From Romanomermis culicivorax (lineage: Eukaryota > Nematoda > Enoplea > Mermithida > Mermithidae): a DNA stretch of 64,000 nucleotides. The notes beneath the pieces are model-generated. The model had not been told where the DNA came from. It worked only from the letters and a program-made list of their open reading frames with translations, and did not search any database. Each line of letters begins with the position of its first letter. Within the stretch, counting starts at the first letter, position 1. The position numbers were made by a program, and so were the translations under genes. Positions 34,377 through 42,257 of this stretch are shown here, piece by piece. The stretch spans positions 620,001-684,000 of the forward strand of contig CAWUHX010000005.1 of the NCBI GenBank assembly GCA_963922205.1. Reading direction: 5' to 3'.

Positions 34377-36287
34377 TCAAACAGAAAAAAATAAAGATAA
34401 AAGAATAGAACAGCATGAAAAGCAGTTAAGGGAAAAGAAGAGCGAATAAAAAATGAAAAAATGAGCAATGAACAAACAAGACATTGAATAAAGAGTAAAT
34501 GAAAGGGTAATATTGGAATGAACATAATATAATGCAGATTGATGAAAAACGAACAAAAAGAAAAGGAAATACATGAGACAAAAATAAATAAATATAAATA
34601 AGAAATATATAACATTGATGACCAGCCTACAAAGCAGGTAGCCAGTAGCAAAAATTATGCATTGTGCTGGAGACCAGAAAATTAGGTTGAACTAGAAGAC
34701 AATTTCTCATCAACTCAACAATTATTCTATATTCCACAACAATTCAACAACATACATATTCCTCACTAACATGTTTCCAGAACAAAAACGAAGGATTTTC
34801 GCCATATAGCTTCCTCCGCATAAATTCGCTCATGTGAGATCAAGTAAAACACGATGGGTACCATATTGTTGCTTGTGCTTTTGTTTAGCCTTCTGCCACA
34901 TGGACTCCAGGTGATTCGTAAAAGCCTTTGTCATATGATCAGAGAAATTTTCAGAATGATTAACTTTTAGATGAGTATGAATCATCTCAGGAATTTTATC
35001 GTAAGCTTTCCAAAAATCCAAAATTACTGTAGTACCTTTCTCCACAAATTTTTCCAGTATTGGCAACAGAGTCCCTGCATCACGTTTTTCTATGGGAATG
35101 AGAAAATAGCGAGTACTCCCAACTTCGACACCCCCACATTGTTGTTTAACAATTCGGCCAACATTATGCTTCCTTCTTACCAAGAGGCATTCTTCAATTT
35201 AGATGGTTTTTCTGGAACCACCAATTTTTATAGGATTTCTCAACAAATGCTGCTCGCAAATATATCTGCAGAACATTTTCCAGTCAACAACAGTCCCGTG
35301 ACTAATTCCTGACTGAAATTCTAGGAAGTTCTGCTTATCTAACTCGTGGCACCAGTAATAAACAAATTGAAGTATTTTGCTGATAGCTAGGTGGGAATTT
35401 TCGAAAAAACTGATTTTTCGGAAACCCCGTTTGCTCCTACATTTTCAGCAATGCCATTTCAATCCATCATTTTTGTTGGGGGTTACCAGCCTCATAAATT
35501 GATTGGTTTGCGCACAACTTTTGCTAATGCAACGTTTTTCTTTGGGTAATAAGTTTCGCTCCAATACCCAAATAATACAGTTAGCTTCCCATTTGCATAT
35601 AGAGAAAACGCCTTTCAATTTCATATCACCAAATTCCACATAGAATTGCTCAGAGAGAATCATTTTTAGCAGAAAAGGCTGCACTTCAACTACCACAGGC
35701 AGACAGATATTTCGAATTATTCACTGTGGAAATCATGGCTTAATTTGTAAACAGATGCAGTTTGAATTCTTCATTTACTTTCGGGGGCTCTTTGTTCATT
35801 TTTCTGTTTTGGATGCAAGTTTCAAGTTTACTTCAAAATTCAGGATAACTACACTGTTGCTGACACCTGGAACTATGTGTAAATAGATTATTTTCTGCCT
35901 TTCCTCCTTTTTCTTGTTTTTTTTCTCTTTTACTCTCTTTTCTTCTTTTGCTTTCATTCATTTTATCCTTATTTATTTTCTTTTCGCATGTTTCCTTTTC
36001 TGCTATTGTTTTCTTTTTACTCTTTTTCTCTTTCTATAGCTCTATCTTTTTGTTCTAGCCCTTTCCTCCTCTTTCTCGTTTGTCCCTTTTCATGAATATA
36101 CATTACATTGTCTTCTTTGTGGTTCACTTCTTTCTTTTTTCTATTCCTTTCACTTCCTAATTTTACTCTTATTACTTTTTTATTCAATGTCTTGTTTGTT
36201 CATTGCTTGTTCTTGACTTTTTTATTGGATTTTCTTTTCTTTAACTGCTTTTCATGATGTTCTATTTTTTAATATTTTTTTCTGTTC
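34377..36287 (-). mobile_element. Merlin-type DNA transposon with long AT-rich inverted repeats
   Basis: A Merlin-like transposase relic lies between two inverted, strongly purine/pyrimidine-biased arms at 34377 to about 34560 and about 36105-36287. They share, among others, AGCAATGAACAAACAAGACA and AACAGAAAAAAAT. The right arm ends exactly where the Polinton ATPase homology breaks off, so the element appears to have inserted into that gene. I could not define the terminal bases or a target duplication, so the borders are approximate. Confidence 0.65.
34744..35696 (-). pseudogene. Merlin (ISXO2/IS1595-like) transposase relic
   Basis: One minus-strand frame from 35696 down to 34830 is open apart from TGA at 35442-35444 and TAA at 35199-35201. 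The N-terminal part has a zinc-ribbon-like set of cysteines (RCISKSC, then KWHC just before the TGA and KC after it). Next come FFENSHLAISKIL, GISHGTVVDWKMFC and VRRKHNVGRIVKQQ, then FLIPIEKRDAGTLLPIL, the second catalytic region VILDFWKAYDK, VNHSENF and the glutamate region HLESMW. A frame change near 34838 leads to SEFMRRKLYGENP and a stop at 34744-34746. The first catalytic position, normally aspartate before a glutamate, reads IEE, so an active-site change is likely. The family cuts and pastes DNA with a DDE active site. This copy is inactive. Confidence 0.8.
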
Positions 36288-36698
36288 GATTTATTTCTGT
36301 TCCGCATTAATTCTACATGTCCGCAAGCCCGAAAAAATATATTTTGTACAATATGAACTATTGAAATGCTCAAGTGGTGAGACCCACGTGTAAATAATGA
36401 AATGAGTTGAGGATTATTTTTCATTTCGAGCATCAAATCATCTAAAATTAGTATCTGAGGCATTGGTGTATGCTCCCTAATAAGACTCATGTCCGGTTCC
36501 TTGAATGAATGTGACGTCACTATTTTTAAGTTCCTCATACACATCCTGATACTCAGTGTAGCACCAGTAGATTTTTTTGTGGAACAGGATGTACCATGTC
36601 ATTCACATTTTTTATCAGGTCTTTGACGAATGTCGTTTTCCATTTTTGGTGATTCCCGACACCAAGCATGTAAATGGGTGTTCCAAACGGAAGTCCAT
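36288..36698 (-). pseudogene. Polinton/Maverick packaging ATPase (FtsK/HerA type), 5' part, broken
   Basis: From the ATG at 36698, HPFTCLVSGITKNGK gives a complete Walker A shape (GxxxxGK) that a one-base deficit in an A-run (about 36644) puts out of frame with the following KDLIKNVNDMV. Further frame changes near 36580 and 36470 precede YWCYTEYQDVYEEL and then PQILILDDLMLEM, the Walker B region. LFTRGSHHLSISIVHIVQNIFF follows within the next 30 codons and is a hallmark of this family. The ATPase normally powers genome packaging into a capsid. Homology ends at the Merlin arm. A TATA box lies at 36732-36740. I describe the breaks only. The gene cannot work as it stands. Confidence 0.85.
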
Positions 36699-36731
36699 TT
36701 TTTTTGTTTTTTAGTTTTTTATTTTTTAATT

Positions 36732-36740
36732 CCTTTTATA
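36732..36740 (-). promoter_or_regulatory. TATA box of the ATPase gene
   Basis: TATAAAAGG on the minus strand, 34 bp before the ATG at 36698 and just after the stop codon of the preceding gene (36772-36774). It forms part of a repeated promoter layout across this element. Confidence 0.6.
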
Positions 36741-36771
36741 TAATTTTTTATTTATTTTTATAAATCCCATA

Positions 36772-37105
36772 TTAATATCGAAAAGCAAGCCACATTTCAG
36801 CATCAAGAGCACTATACATGTGCATTATCCATATATCCTTGTACTGAGGGTGAATAGAACGCCATAAGTGGTGAAAAAAATGCTCATCGCAGGTTAGCAA
36901 TGCTATTTCCAGGGACAAATCGAACAGCCAAAATCCTCGTTTTTTCTTTTTTTTATCTTTCTTGGGGCACCCTTTTCCATTCATCCCTGAAATGCTGCGC
37001 CATTTTCTCCCAAAAGTAGGATGTAATACTGGCCAATTGTGTATTGGTATGATAAGGATGGACAATTAGCATATTACTGAACTGCACCATGAATTGGTGG
37101 AACAT
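36772..37105 (-). pseudogene. Unrecognised Polinton-cassette gene, one frameshift
   Basis: From the ATG at 37105 the product begins MFHQFMVQFSNMLIVHP and continues to WEKMAQHFRDEWKRVPQ. In a lysine-coding A-rich run near 36945-36960 the frame changes. The C-terminal half continues as GFWLFDLSLEIALLTCDEHF and HPQYKDIWIMHMYSALDAEMW to a TAA at 36772-36774, for about 110 residues in total. It is rich in aromatic residues and Met/His. I do not recognise a domain. It sits between the Cys-rich gene and the ATPase on the same strand, with its own TATA box, so it belongs to the element. The frameshift in a homopolymer could be a real lesion or a consensus error. Confidence 0.5.
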
Positions 37106-37149
37106 GACTTGCTCGAACTCAATTTTTTGAATTTTGTACAATTTGCAGT

Positions 37150-37160
37150 CCTTTTATACT
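37150..37160 (-). promoter_or_regulatory. TATA box of the unknown cassette gene
   Basis: AGTATAAAAGG on the minus strand, ending 45 bp before the ATG at 37105 and starting right after the stop codon of the Cys-rich gene. The same 11 bases, also 45 bp before the start codon, precede the polymerase gene at 41413-41423. Confidence 0.65.
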
Positions 37161-37161
37161 T

Positions 37162-37449
37162 TTAGGGTAACTGCTCCCCCTGAATCATCTTTTCCCGTTC
37201 AGCTAGTTGACATCTTAGCATGGATGTAGCTGCGTGTTGTACGGCCATATTACAGTCTACGCATCGGGGACACATGCTTACTGTAAATAACATTTTACCC
37301 CCTGAAGTTACGAAGCAGTCTCATTCACACGTATTTTTCTGACAAAAATTGCATAGTTGTATGGTTATAGGGTACATTGGGCGTTCGTAATTGCGGGAAC
37401 ACAACTGAATGGGTGGCGTTATCATCTTTCCTCCATTTTTCAACTCCAT
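37162..37449 (-). pseudogene. Cys-rich small protein of the Polinton cassette, in-frame TGA
   Basis: From the ATG at 37449 the frame passes an in-frame second ATG at 37425. It reads IQLCSRNYERPMYPITIQLC, then NFCQKNTCE, a TGA at 37321-37323, and continues without shift through MCPRCVDCNMAVQHAATS to TAA at 37162-37164 (about 95 codons). The spacing of CxxC pairs suggests a zinc ribbon or finger. I cannot assign a family. A fragment at 40152-40406 has a similar Cys pattern ending in CP. It lies 60 bp downstream of the integrase stop codon and has its own TATA box. Confidence 0.5.
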
Positions 37450-37480
37450 ATTGACTTTATTTAATATTCTAGCTTCACGA

Positions 37481-37490
37481 TGCTTTTATA
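37481..37490 (-). promoter_or_regulatory. TATA box of the Cys-rich gene
   Basis: TATAAAAGCA on the minus strand, 32 bp before the ATG at 37449, in the gap after the integrase stop codon at 37509-37511. Confidence 0.55.
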
Positions 37491-37508
37491 CCTTTTGTTA
37501 CTACATTA

Positions 37509-38567
37509 CTACAGTTTTATTAACTCAGTTACACATGAATTGAATTTGGCGGGGTGACCTCTCGACTTTACGAAATATTCCGTTTCTCCACCACATTTTC
37601 TGGTTTTTATTACATTTTCCATGATGCACATATCATCTAAAATATCGATTTTTTGTAGCTCTTGTTCATAAAAAATACCCTCTAAAATTTCGCCCGAGGC
37701 ATCCTTCAAAATGTAGATGGATGGATGTCTGGCTTTACACTGGTGTACAGTAAATGTCTCTTCGCTCCAGTTTGGGGTATACCCCTTTTCCAAATGACCT
37801 TTGACCTTGCTAATGCATACTTTATCACCCTGTTTAAACTTGAAAAAAAAAAGATTTATTTCAGGGTAACCGGAACGCCCTTTTTAGTATAACATTTTGA
37901 TTATTTTTAGACACTGGACTGGGGGCCATCCCTATAGTCCTATGCACAGACGTGTTGTAAGCTACTACCAAATCTGGTAAAATATTTACATATCGGTACA
38001 TGTTGTTTCTCATAAATAACGCCACATTTTTTCCTCCAAGGTTCTGTTGAACCTTTCTACAACACAAGCTTTTGTTTCACTTTTTGTTGTGAAAAATTGT
38101 ATTCCTGCCTTTTTTAAATAAGCTTGAAAATCTTTATTCACAAACTCACTCCCAGCATCCATCTGAATTTTTTGTGGTTTATGACTTGATGACGTCACTA
38201 TGCTGTGGAAGCTTTTATTATGCTAGCGCCAGTTTTGGTTTCTAGGGGTACAATCCACCCATATGTTGAAAAAAGGTCAATACTGGTCAACAAATGTTTT
38301 TGTCCCTCATTATACTTTCATATAGACGTCAGGTCAAGTAGGTCCATCTGCCATGGCTCATCTATGCCACTCACAATAACCTTATTACGGGGGTACGTAC
38401 GTCTCACATACTTATGCACCATGTAGGTGGTTTGTTGAGTCAGCCAATTTTTTACTTTTTTTTATTGTAACTTTATCATCAACTTTTTTGGCCCTTTCAT
38501 ATAAATTACATAGACCACTGTATCACTCAGTTGGATCATAGTACAAATTATGCAACAAAGCATCCAT
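37509..38567 (-). pseudogene. Polinton/Maverick integrase (rve/DDE type), broken
   Basis: The ATG at 38567 opens LLHNLYYDPTE, then TGA (38523-38525), then the conserved N-terminal region with LYERAKK and QQTTYMVHKYVRR. The catalytic core has DEPWQMDLLDL (first Asp), a TGA at 38318-38320, SIDLFSTYGWIVPLETKTG, a frame change near 38212, QMDAGSEFVN (second Asp) and KACVVERFNRTLEEKMWRY (Glu), so the D,D,E residues persist. After a frame change near 38012, YNTSVHRTIGMAP follows, and after another at the A10 run near 37848, KQGDKVCISKVKGHLEKGY and IFYEQELQKI, the chromodomain-like tail. At 353 codons the length fits the family. It would insert element DNA into the host genome but is disabled here. 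Confidence 0.9.
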
Positions 38568-39729
38568 TTTTTATTTTTTTACAAAGTATGCACAGTTTTT
38601 ACGCATTTTTATAGAATCAAATTTTTTTGAACAATAAACACAAAATTTTATTTTAATAATTTTATTTAGGAACCATCTTATTTGGGAACCATCCAGACAG
38701 CCCCCAGAAATTAATGCTGACGAATTTGAGGAATTCATTTTTTATGAATTGACTCGAAAATCGTTACTTTTATACTTTTCAAAAACATTGGCATATGATC
38801 AAAGAACTAAAAGATACGCGTATATTGGAAGTAAGATATGAAAAAAGATACAATTTTCGTGAAAAAAAAGTTTTTTCTGTGCATACGAAAAATTTGTAAA
38901 TTTTATCAAAAATCTAGGAAAATGAATTTCGAGAAAGAAATACATTGAACACTGTGTACTCTTAAAAGTTCATTTTTTCCTTCGGAAATTGTCGGTTAAA
39001 GAACTAAATTATTGGAAAAAGATACTTTAGAACAAATGGTCAGTATAATATTCACATTTCAAAACATTTTTCCACCAATTTTTCAAATATCCATTGCACC
39101 GTATCTAACAAACCCATCCGCCAAATGAAGGATGTAGTAGAAAATGCATTGGGCTATGGCACCTGCGTCAACCGACGAGGAGCTGGATCAGTGTTGGAGA
39201 CATTTGAATTTATAAACAAAACAAATGTTGGATTTTACTACAATTACAGAAAAAAGTATGGCTGCCAACGCCCATACTCAGAATAGCAGTTAATATATCC
39301 AGTAATGAAATAGTTACACTATTTCCATCTTTATGAAAATTTTTTATTCAAATCTTTATAAAAAAGTGTGCAAAGTCATTTCAGGGTTGTGTTTAGATGA
39401 TCCATGTTTTCCATTTTTGAGAAAGGATGACAGGACGTGGACTTTAGAGGATTCAAATTTTTTCCAAGATTTTATAAATATGTAGGTGTCTTCCCTTTAT
39501 ACAATTTTCCAACTCAACAAACAGCTAAAAATCGTATTTTAAATACTGTTTTCTGTTTCTAGGCACCAAATTTGCAAAATATCTTTTTCATATGCTAATG
39601 TATGACCTCCCTGTGAGTCTGAGCATGGCCCTGCTGTTCTTTTTTTACTCGTATTCCTTCATTTTTTTTATCTTATAATAAAAAATGTATTTTTTAATAT
39701 AACATTGGTTATATAAAATCACATATTGT
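38568..39729. other. Integrase promoter region and unassigned exon-like pieces
   Basis: TATAAAAAT on the minus strand at 38605-38613 lies 38 bp before the integrase ATG. Further right, the plus strand has coding-looking pieces without a recognised family: one after a TTTATTTAG acceptor at about 38668 (HLIWEPSRQPPEINADEFEE to about 38830, then GTAAGA), one at about 39090-39285 (VVENALGYGTCVNRRGAGS to a TAG), and one after TCATTTCAG at about 39384 (LCLDDPCFPFLRKDDRTWT). They could be exons of an accessory gene of the element or of a host gene. Confidence 0.35.
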
Positions 39730-39731
39730 TA

Positions 39732-40170
39732 CACTACCAGGCGAAACTAACCCTCCATGCCGGTGGCGTCCAGGACGCGTCCGGAACGCATCCAGAACGC
39801 GTCCTGGATGCACCCAGGACGCGAAAAGCACACTATACTGACAATAAAATTGACAGGCCATGTGGTTGTGTCACACAAAGCCAAAGAATTTTGCTGAGGC
39901 TTCCTTCTTACCTCCTTATAGAAAGCACACATTATTTACCAGATATAAACGAAAGGTCAACTGTTGGCATACTGTAGGTCAAAACAAAGTGCATATCCAC
40001 TACACATTATGAAAGAACTATGATTGACAGTTATAGCATGAATGTCAATTACTAAGAAAGATGAAAGTTTTCTTTGTGCTGCCGAAAAAGATGCGTTCCG
40101 GACGCGACCTGGATGCATCCAGGATGTGTCCTAGACGCGAATTTTTGAGGGTTAGTTTCGCCTGGTAGTG
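39732..40170. mobile_element. 439-bp MITE with TA target duplication
   Basis: Perfect 24-bp terminal inverted repeats (39732-39755 and 40147-40170, beginning CACTACCAGGCGAAACTAAC) are flanked directly by TA at 39730-39731 and 40171-40172. Next to each terminus lie GC-rich stretches built on the words GGACGCG, GGATGCA and CCGGAACGC, in inverted arrangement. The centre is AT-rich without coding potential. TA duplication and short size suggest a non-autonomous Tc1/mariner-type element. Confidence 0.85.
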
Positions 40171-40406
40171 TAGTTTATAATACCATTTACATTTTGAACA
40201 GGGCATACACCCATAAAAATTACTCTAACATTATTACAATAGCAAAGGCAACGAGTAGGATTTCTTAATTTTACATGAAAGTAATGAGTCACGTGAGTAC
40301 AATTAGTTTCGGATCCAGTATAAAAAAATATAGTGGCAGAGTTATTGGGCAGGGGGTGAACACGATTCAAAAAATTGATCAAATTTCTCACAACATTCTC
40401 ATTCAC
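40152..40406 (-). pseudogene. Cys-containing coding fragment, unassigned
   Basis: The minus-strand frame reads VVRNLINFLNRVHPLPNNS, then THYFHVKLRNPTRCLCYC and VIFMGVCPVQN. Its last codons run into the MITE, so the true end was lost or displaced by that insertion. The Cys pattern recalls the Cys-rich gene at 37162-37449. The start codon used by the open frame is not an ATG and the left part is missing, so this is a fragment at best. Confidence 0.3.
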
Positions 40407-40429
40407 GTGCTAATTTGAAAATCTTACAT

Positions 40430-40965
40430 TTAAAATACTGGGTCACATGCGTTCAAAAATACTTCCGAATTTTCTACATCATCCTGAATAAATGTTATAG
40501 TTTTCACATTATGAGGTAGGGGCAACTCCACGAAAAAGTTAGGGACTGACAAAGTTTCGATTTTTGGCAATGAAAAGAGCATATTTTGGAATAAAATGTA
40601 TTGGGAGATGTCCAATGTTGTGACATATTTTTTGCACGTGGCGGCCAATAGTTGAAATAATTGCACATTTTGGGTGTCAATAATGAGACAGTTCGGTTGG
40701 ATTTTGCGCACTATAGCCGTTATCTTTTCCAAATCTGACTTTGGGACGGTGGGTCAGACCCTTATTCGTATTATAGTTTCATACGTTCGCCTATCATAAA
40801 TTTCCAGTATCAGCTTTCTTTTCATGACTGTTCTCTTATCAATTTGGAAATCTGCTGCATGGCGCCCAATATCTAGGGCCACTCCCATGGATGGGGGGAA
40901 TTTGCATACCATGCATGAGTCACGCCATTTTTTGCATATTGCAGGTATGAATTCATTCGTACCAA
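40430..40965 (-). pseudogene. Possible F-box/LRR-like exon with in-frame TGA
   Basis: One minus-strand frame runs from a TTCTTAG splice-acceptor-like site near 40985 to a TAA at 40430-40432. It begins NEFIPAICKKWRDSC and contains MKRKLILEIYDRRTYETIIR, then a TGA near 40755-40757. It continues with ITAIVRKIQPNCLIIDTQN and FQNMLFSLPKIETLSVPNF. The opening resembles the end of an F-box (hydrophobic, Cys, Lys/Arg, Trp, Arg) and the later part resembles leucine-rich repeats, as in substrate adaptors of ubiquitin ligases. Similarity is judged by eye and is weak. It may be a captured host gene or a host gene interrupted by the element. Confidence 0.35.
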
Positions 40966-40985
40966 GTTAGATACCTAAGAATGTG

Positions 40986-41412
40986 AAAAATTATTTCTTG
41001 TGGTAGTGAGATCATATTTTAGAAAAATAACCTTCCAACTAGGATATAGATAATAACAACAAAATGATGATTGTTTTGAAAATGCTGGCAAGCTTAACAT
41101 AAAAAATGATGAGATGACGTAAGAAATAGAAGCTAGCTAATTTTAAACGTGGTGATTGTTTTTACATGCAATACATTGCAATCCAATAAAAGAAGAATGA
41201 GTGATGAATCATGTCCAGTGTTTAAAAATAATGGCGAGTGACCAAAAGAGGGATAGCCAATTTTAGAAGTCTCGACTGATTTAACATGCATAAAAAAGTT
41301 GTGAGACAAAAAATGACTTCAGAGTGTACAGTTAATTTTAAAAGAAAATGGTCAAGGGATGACTCATTGGCATGCAATCTTTTTGCAATAAAGGCTACTG
41401 TGTCCTGAAGAA
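40986..41412. other. AT-rich region upstream of the polymerase gene
   Basis: No gene recognised. Loosely similar blocks with TTAATTTTA and CATGCA words recur near 41135, 41261 and 41331, which may be remnants of short degenerate repeats. The stretch ends at the TATA box at 41413. Confidence 0.35.
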
Positions 41413-41423
41413 AGTATAAAAGG
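41413..41423 (+). promoter_or_regulatory. TATA box of the polymerase gene
   Basis: AGTATAAAAGG on the plus strand, ending 45 bp before the ATG at 41468 and followed by a G-rich tract. It has the same 11 bases and the same spacing as the box at 37150-37160 on the other strand. Confidence 0.7.
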
Positions 41424-41467
41424 GGAGGGGGGACAAAAAAGAGGTCATTCTCTAAAAAATTGCTGTC

Positions 41468-42180
41468 ATGGACAAGCCTTCTAAACTTTGCTTGAAAACG
41501 ATAATTGATTCAAATTTATGGCGTAACCCTAAACATTTGGAGGCCATCAGGGAAAATTTGCATCAGCTGAATGTAACCGATGTGACGGACCCTGATTTTT
41601 GGAATTTTGTGCAAACTGGATGGGGCGATGCACCCTCATCATCATCAGCCTACTATTTTGATCTAAATCTAATTCATGATCAAAATATGCCTAAATTCGA
41701 AACCAGGCCAAAAAGTTATAAACTTTGATTCAAAAATATGGATACGTACCCCAATGTTCATGCAACCTTGGCCACTATATTTGACCAAGTGTTGGACAAT
41801 ATAAAAATATTGGCCAAAGATGGGGACTTGGTGGGCTTTTACCTCCATCAGAAAAGCTCAATGGACCACCCCTTGGTGCTTCTACATTGCAATGTAGGCG
41901 AATTGACACCGGACAATATCTTGTCCCAAATCGAATGGGTGGAACAGTCAAACAGTGATATGACCTTCCATGGGGACATGTTAGTCAAATTTACCCATGT
42001 CATTTCACAAAAAGGGAGTGTATATTATAAAGAAAATGTGGGACATTTAAAGAAAAACTTAAAGGGAGTAGATGCATCGTCAAAATAAAAAATTCCAATA
42101 ATTTGTGCTGTGCCAGGGCATTGGCCATGGCTCGAGCCTATGTGGACAATGACCCCAACTTAAATACAATACGTAAGCCG
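41468..42180 (+). pseudogene. Polinton-type DNA polymerase B, N-terminal part, truncated
   Basis: The ATG at 41468 opens 86 codons (starting MDKPSKLCLK, with FWNFVQTGWGDAPSSSSAYY) to a TGA at 41726-41728. Three codons later the same frame resumes at an ATG (41738) for 116 codons, with GDLVGFYLHQKSSMDHPLVL, NVGELTPDNILSQIEWVEQSN and MLVKFTHVI. After a frame change near 42087, NLCCARALAMARAYVDNDPN follows. These blocks in this order match the region upstream of the catalytic domains in protein-primed polymerases of Polintons. The exonuclease and polymerase domains are absent because the 2.38-kb array begins at about 42.2 kb. Either the TGA is a lesion or the first part was a separate gene. The whole is non-functional. 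Confidence 0.75.
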
Positions 42181-42186
42181 CGCAAT

Positions 42187-42257
42187 ACTGCAAATACTAT
42201 GCACAGCTGTAAATTTAGTCATAACTGCAAATACTATGCACAGCTGTAAATTTAGTC
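42187..42257 (+). repeat. Short direct duplication at the array edge
   Basis: A 34-bp unit starting ACTGCAAATACTATGCACAG occurs at 42187-42220 and again at 42224-42257. The second copy runs straight into the first 2.38-kb unit. It looks like a slippage or end-joining footprint at the junction between the polymerase relic and the array. Confidence 0.8.

Noticed and set aside
34373..34651. Hydrophobic minus-strand open frame resembling a membrane protein
   Set aside because: It lies in the purine-rich inverted arm of the Merlin element. The Phe/Leu/Ser-rich translation follows from the strand bias.
38800..38835. GIY-YIG nuclease, from the string KRYAYIGS
   Set aside because: Only one short half-motif is present and the other conserved residues were not found.
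35199..41728. Reassignment of TGA to a sense codon, because several relics carry in-frame TGA
   Set aside because: The intact receptor ends in TGA, other relics are also broken by TAA and TAG, and the TGAs fall at unrelated residues.
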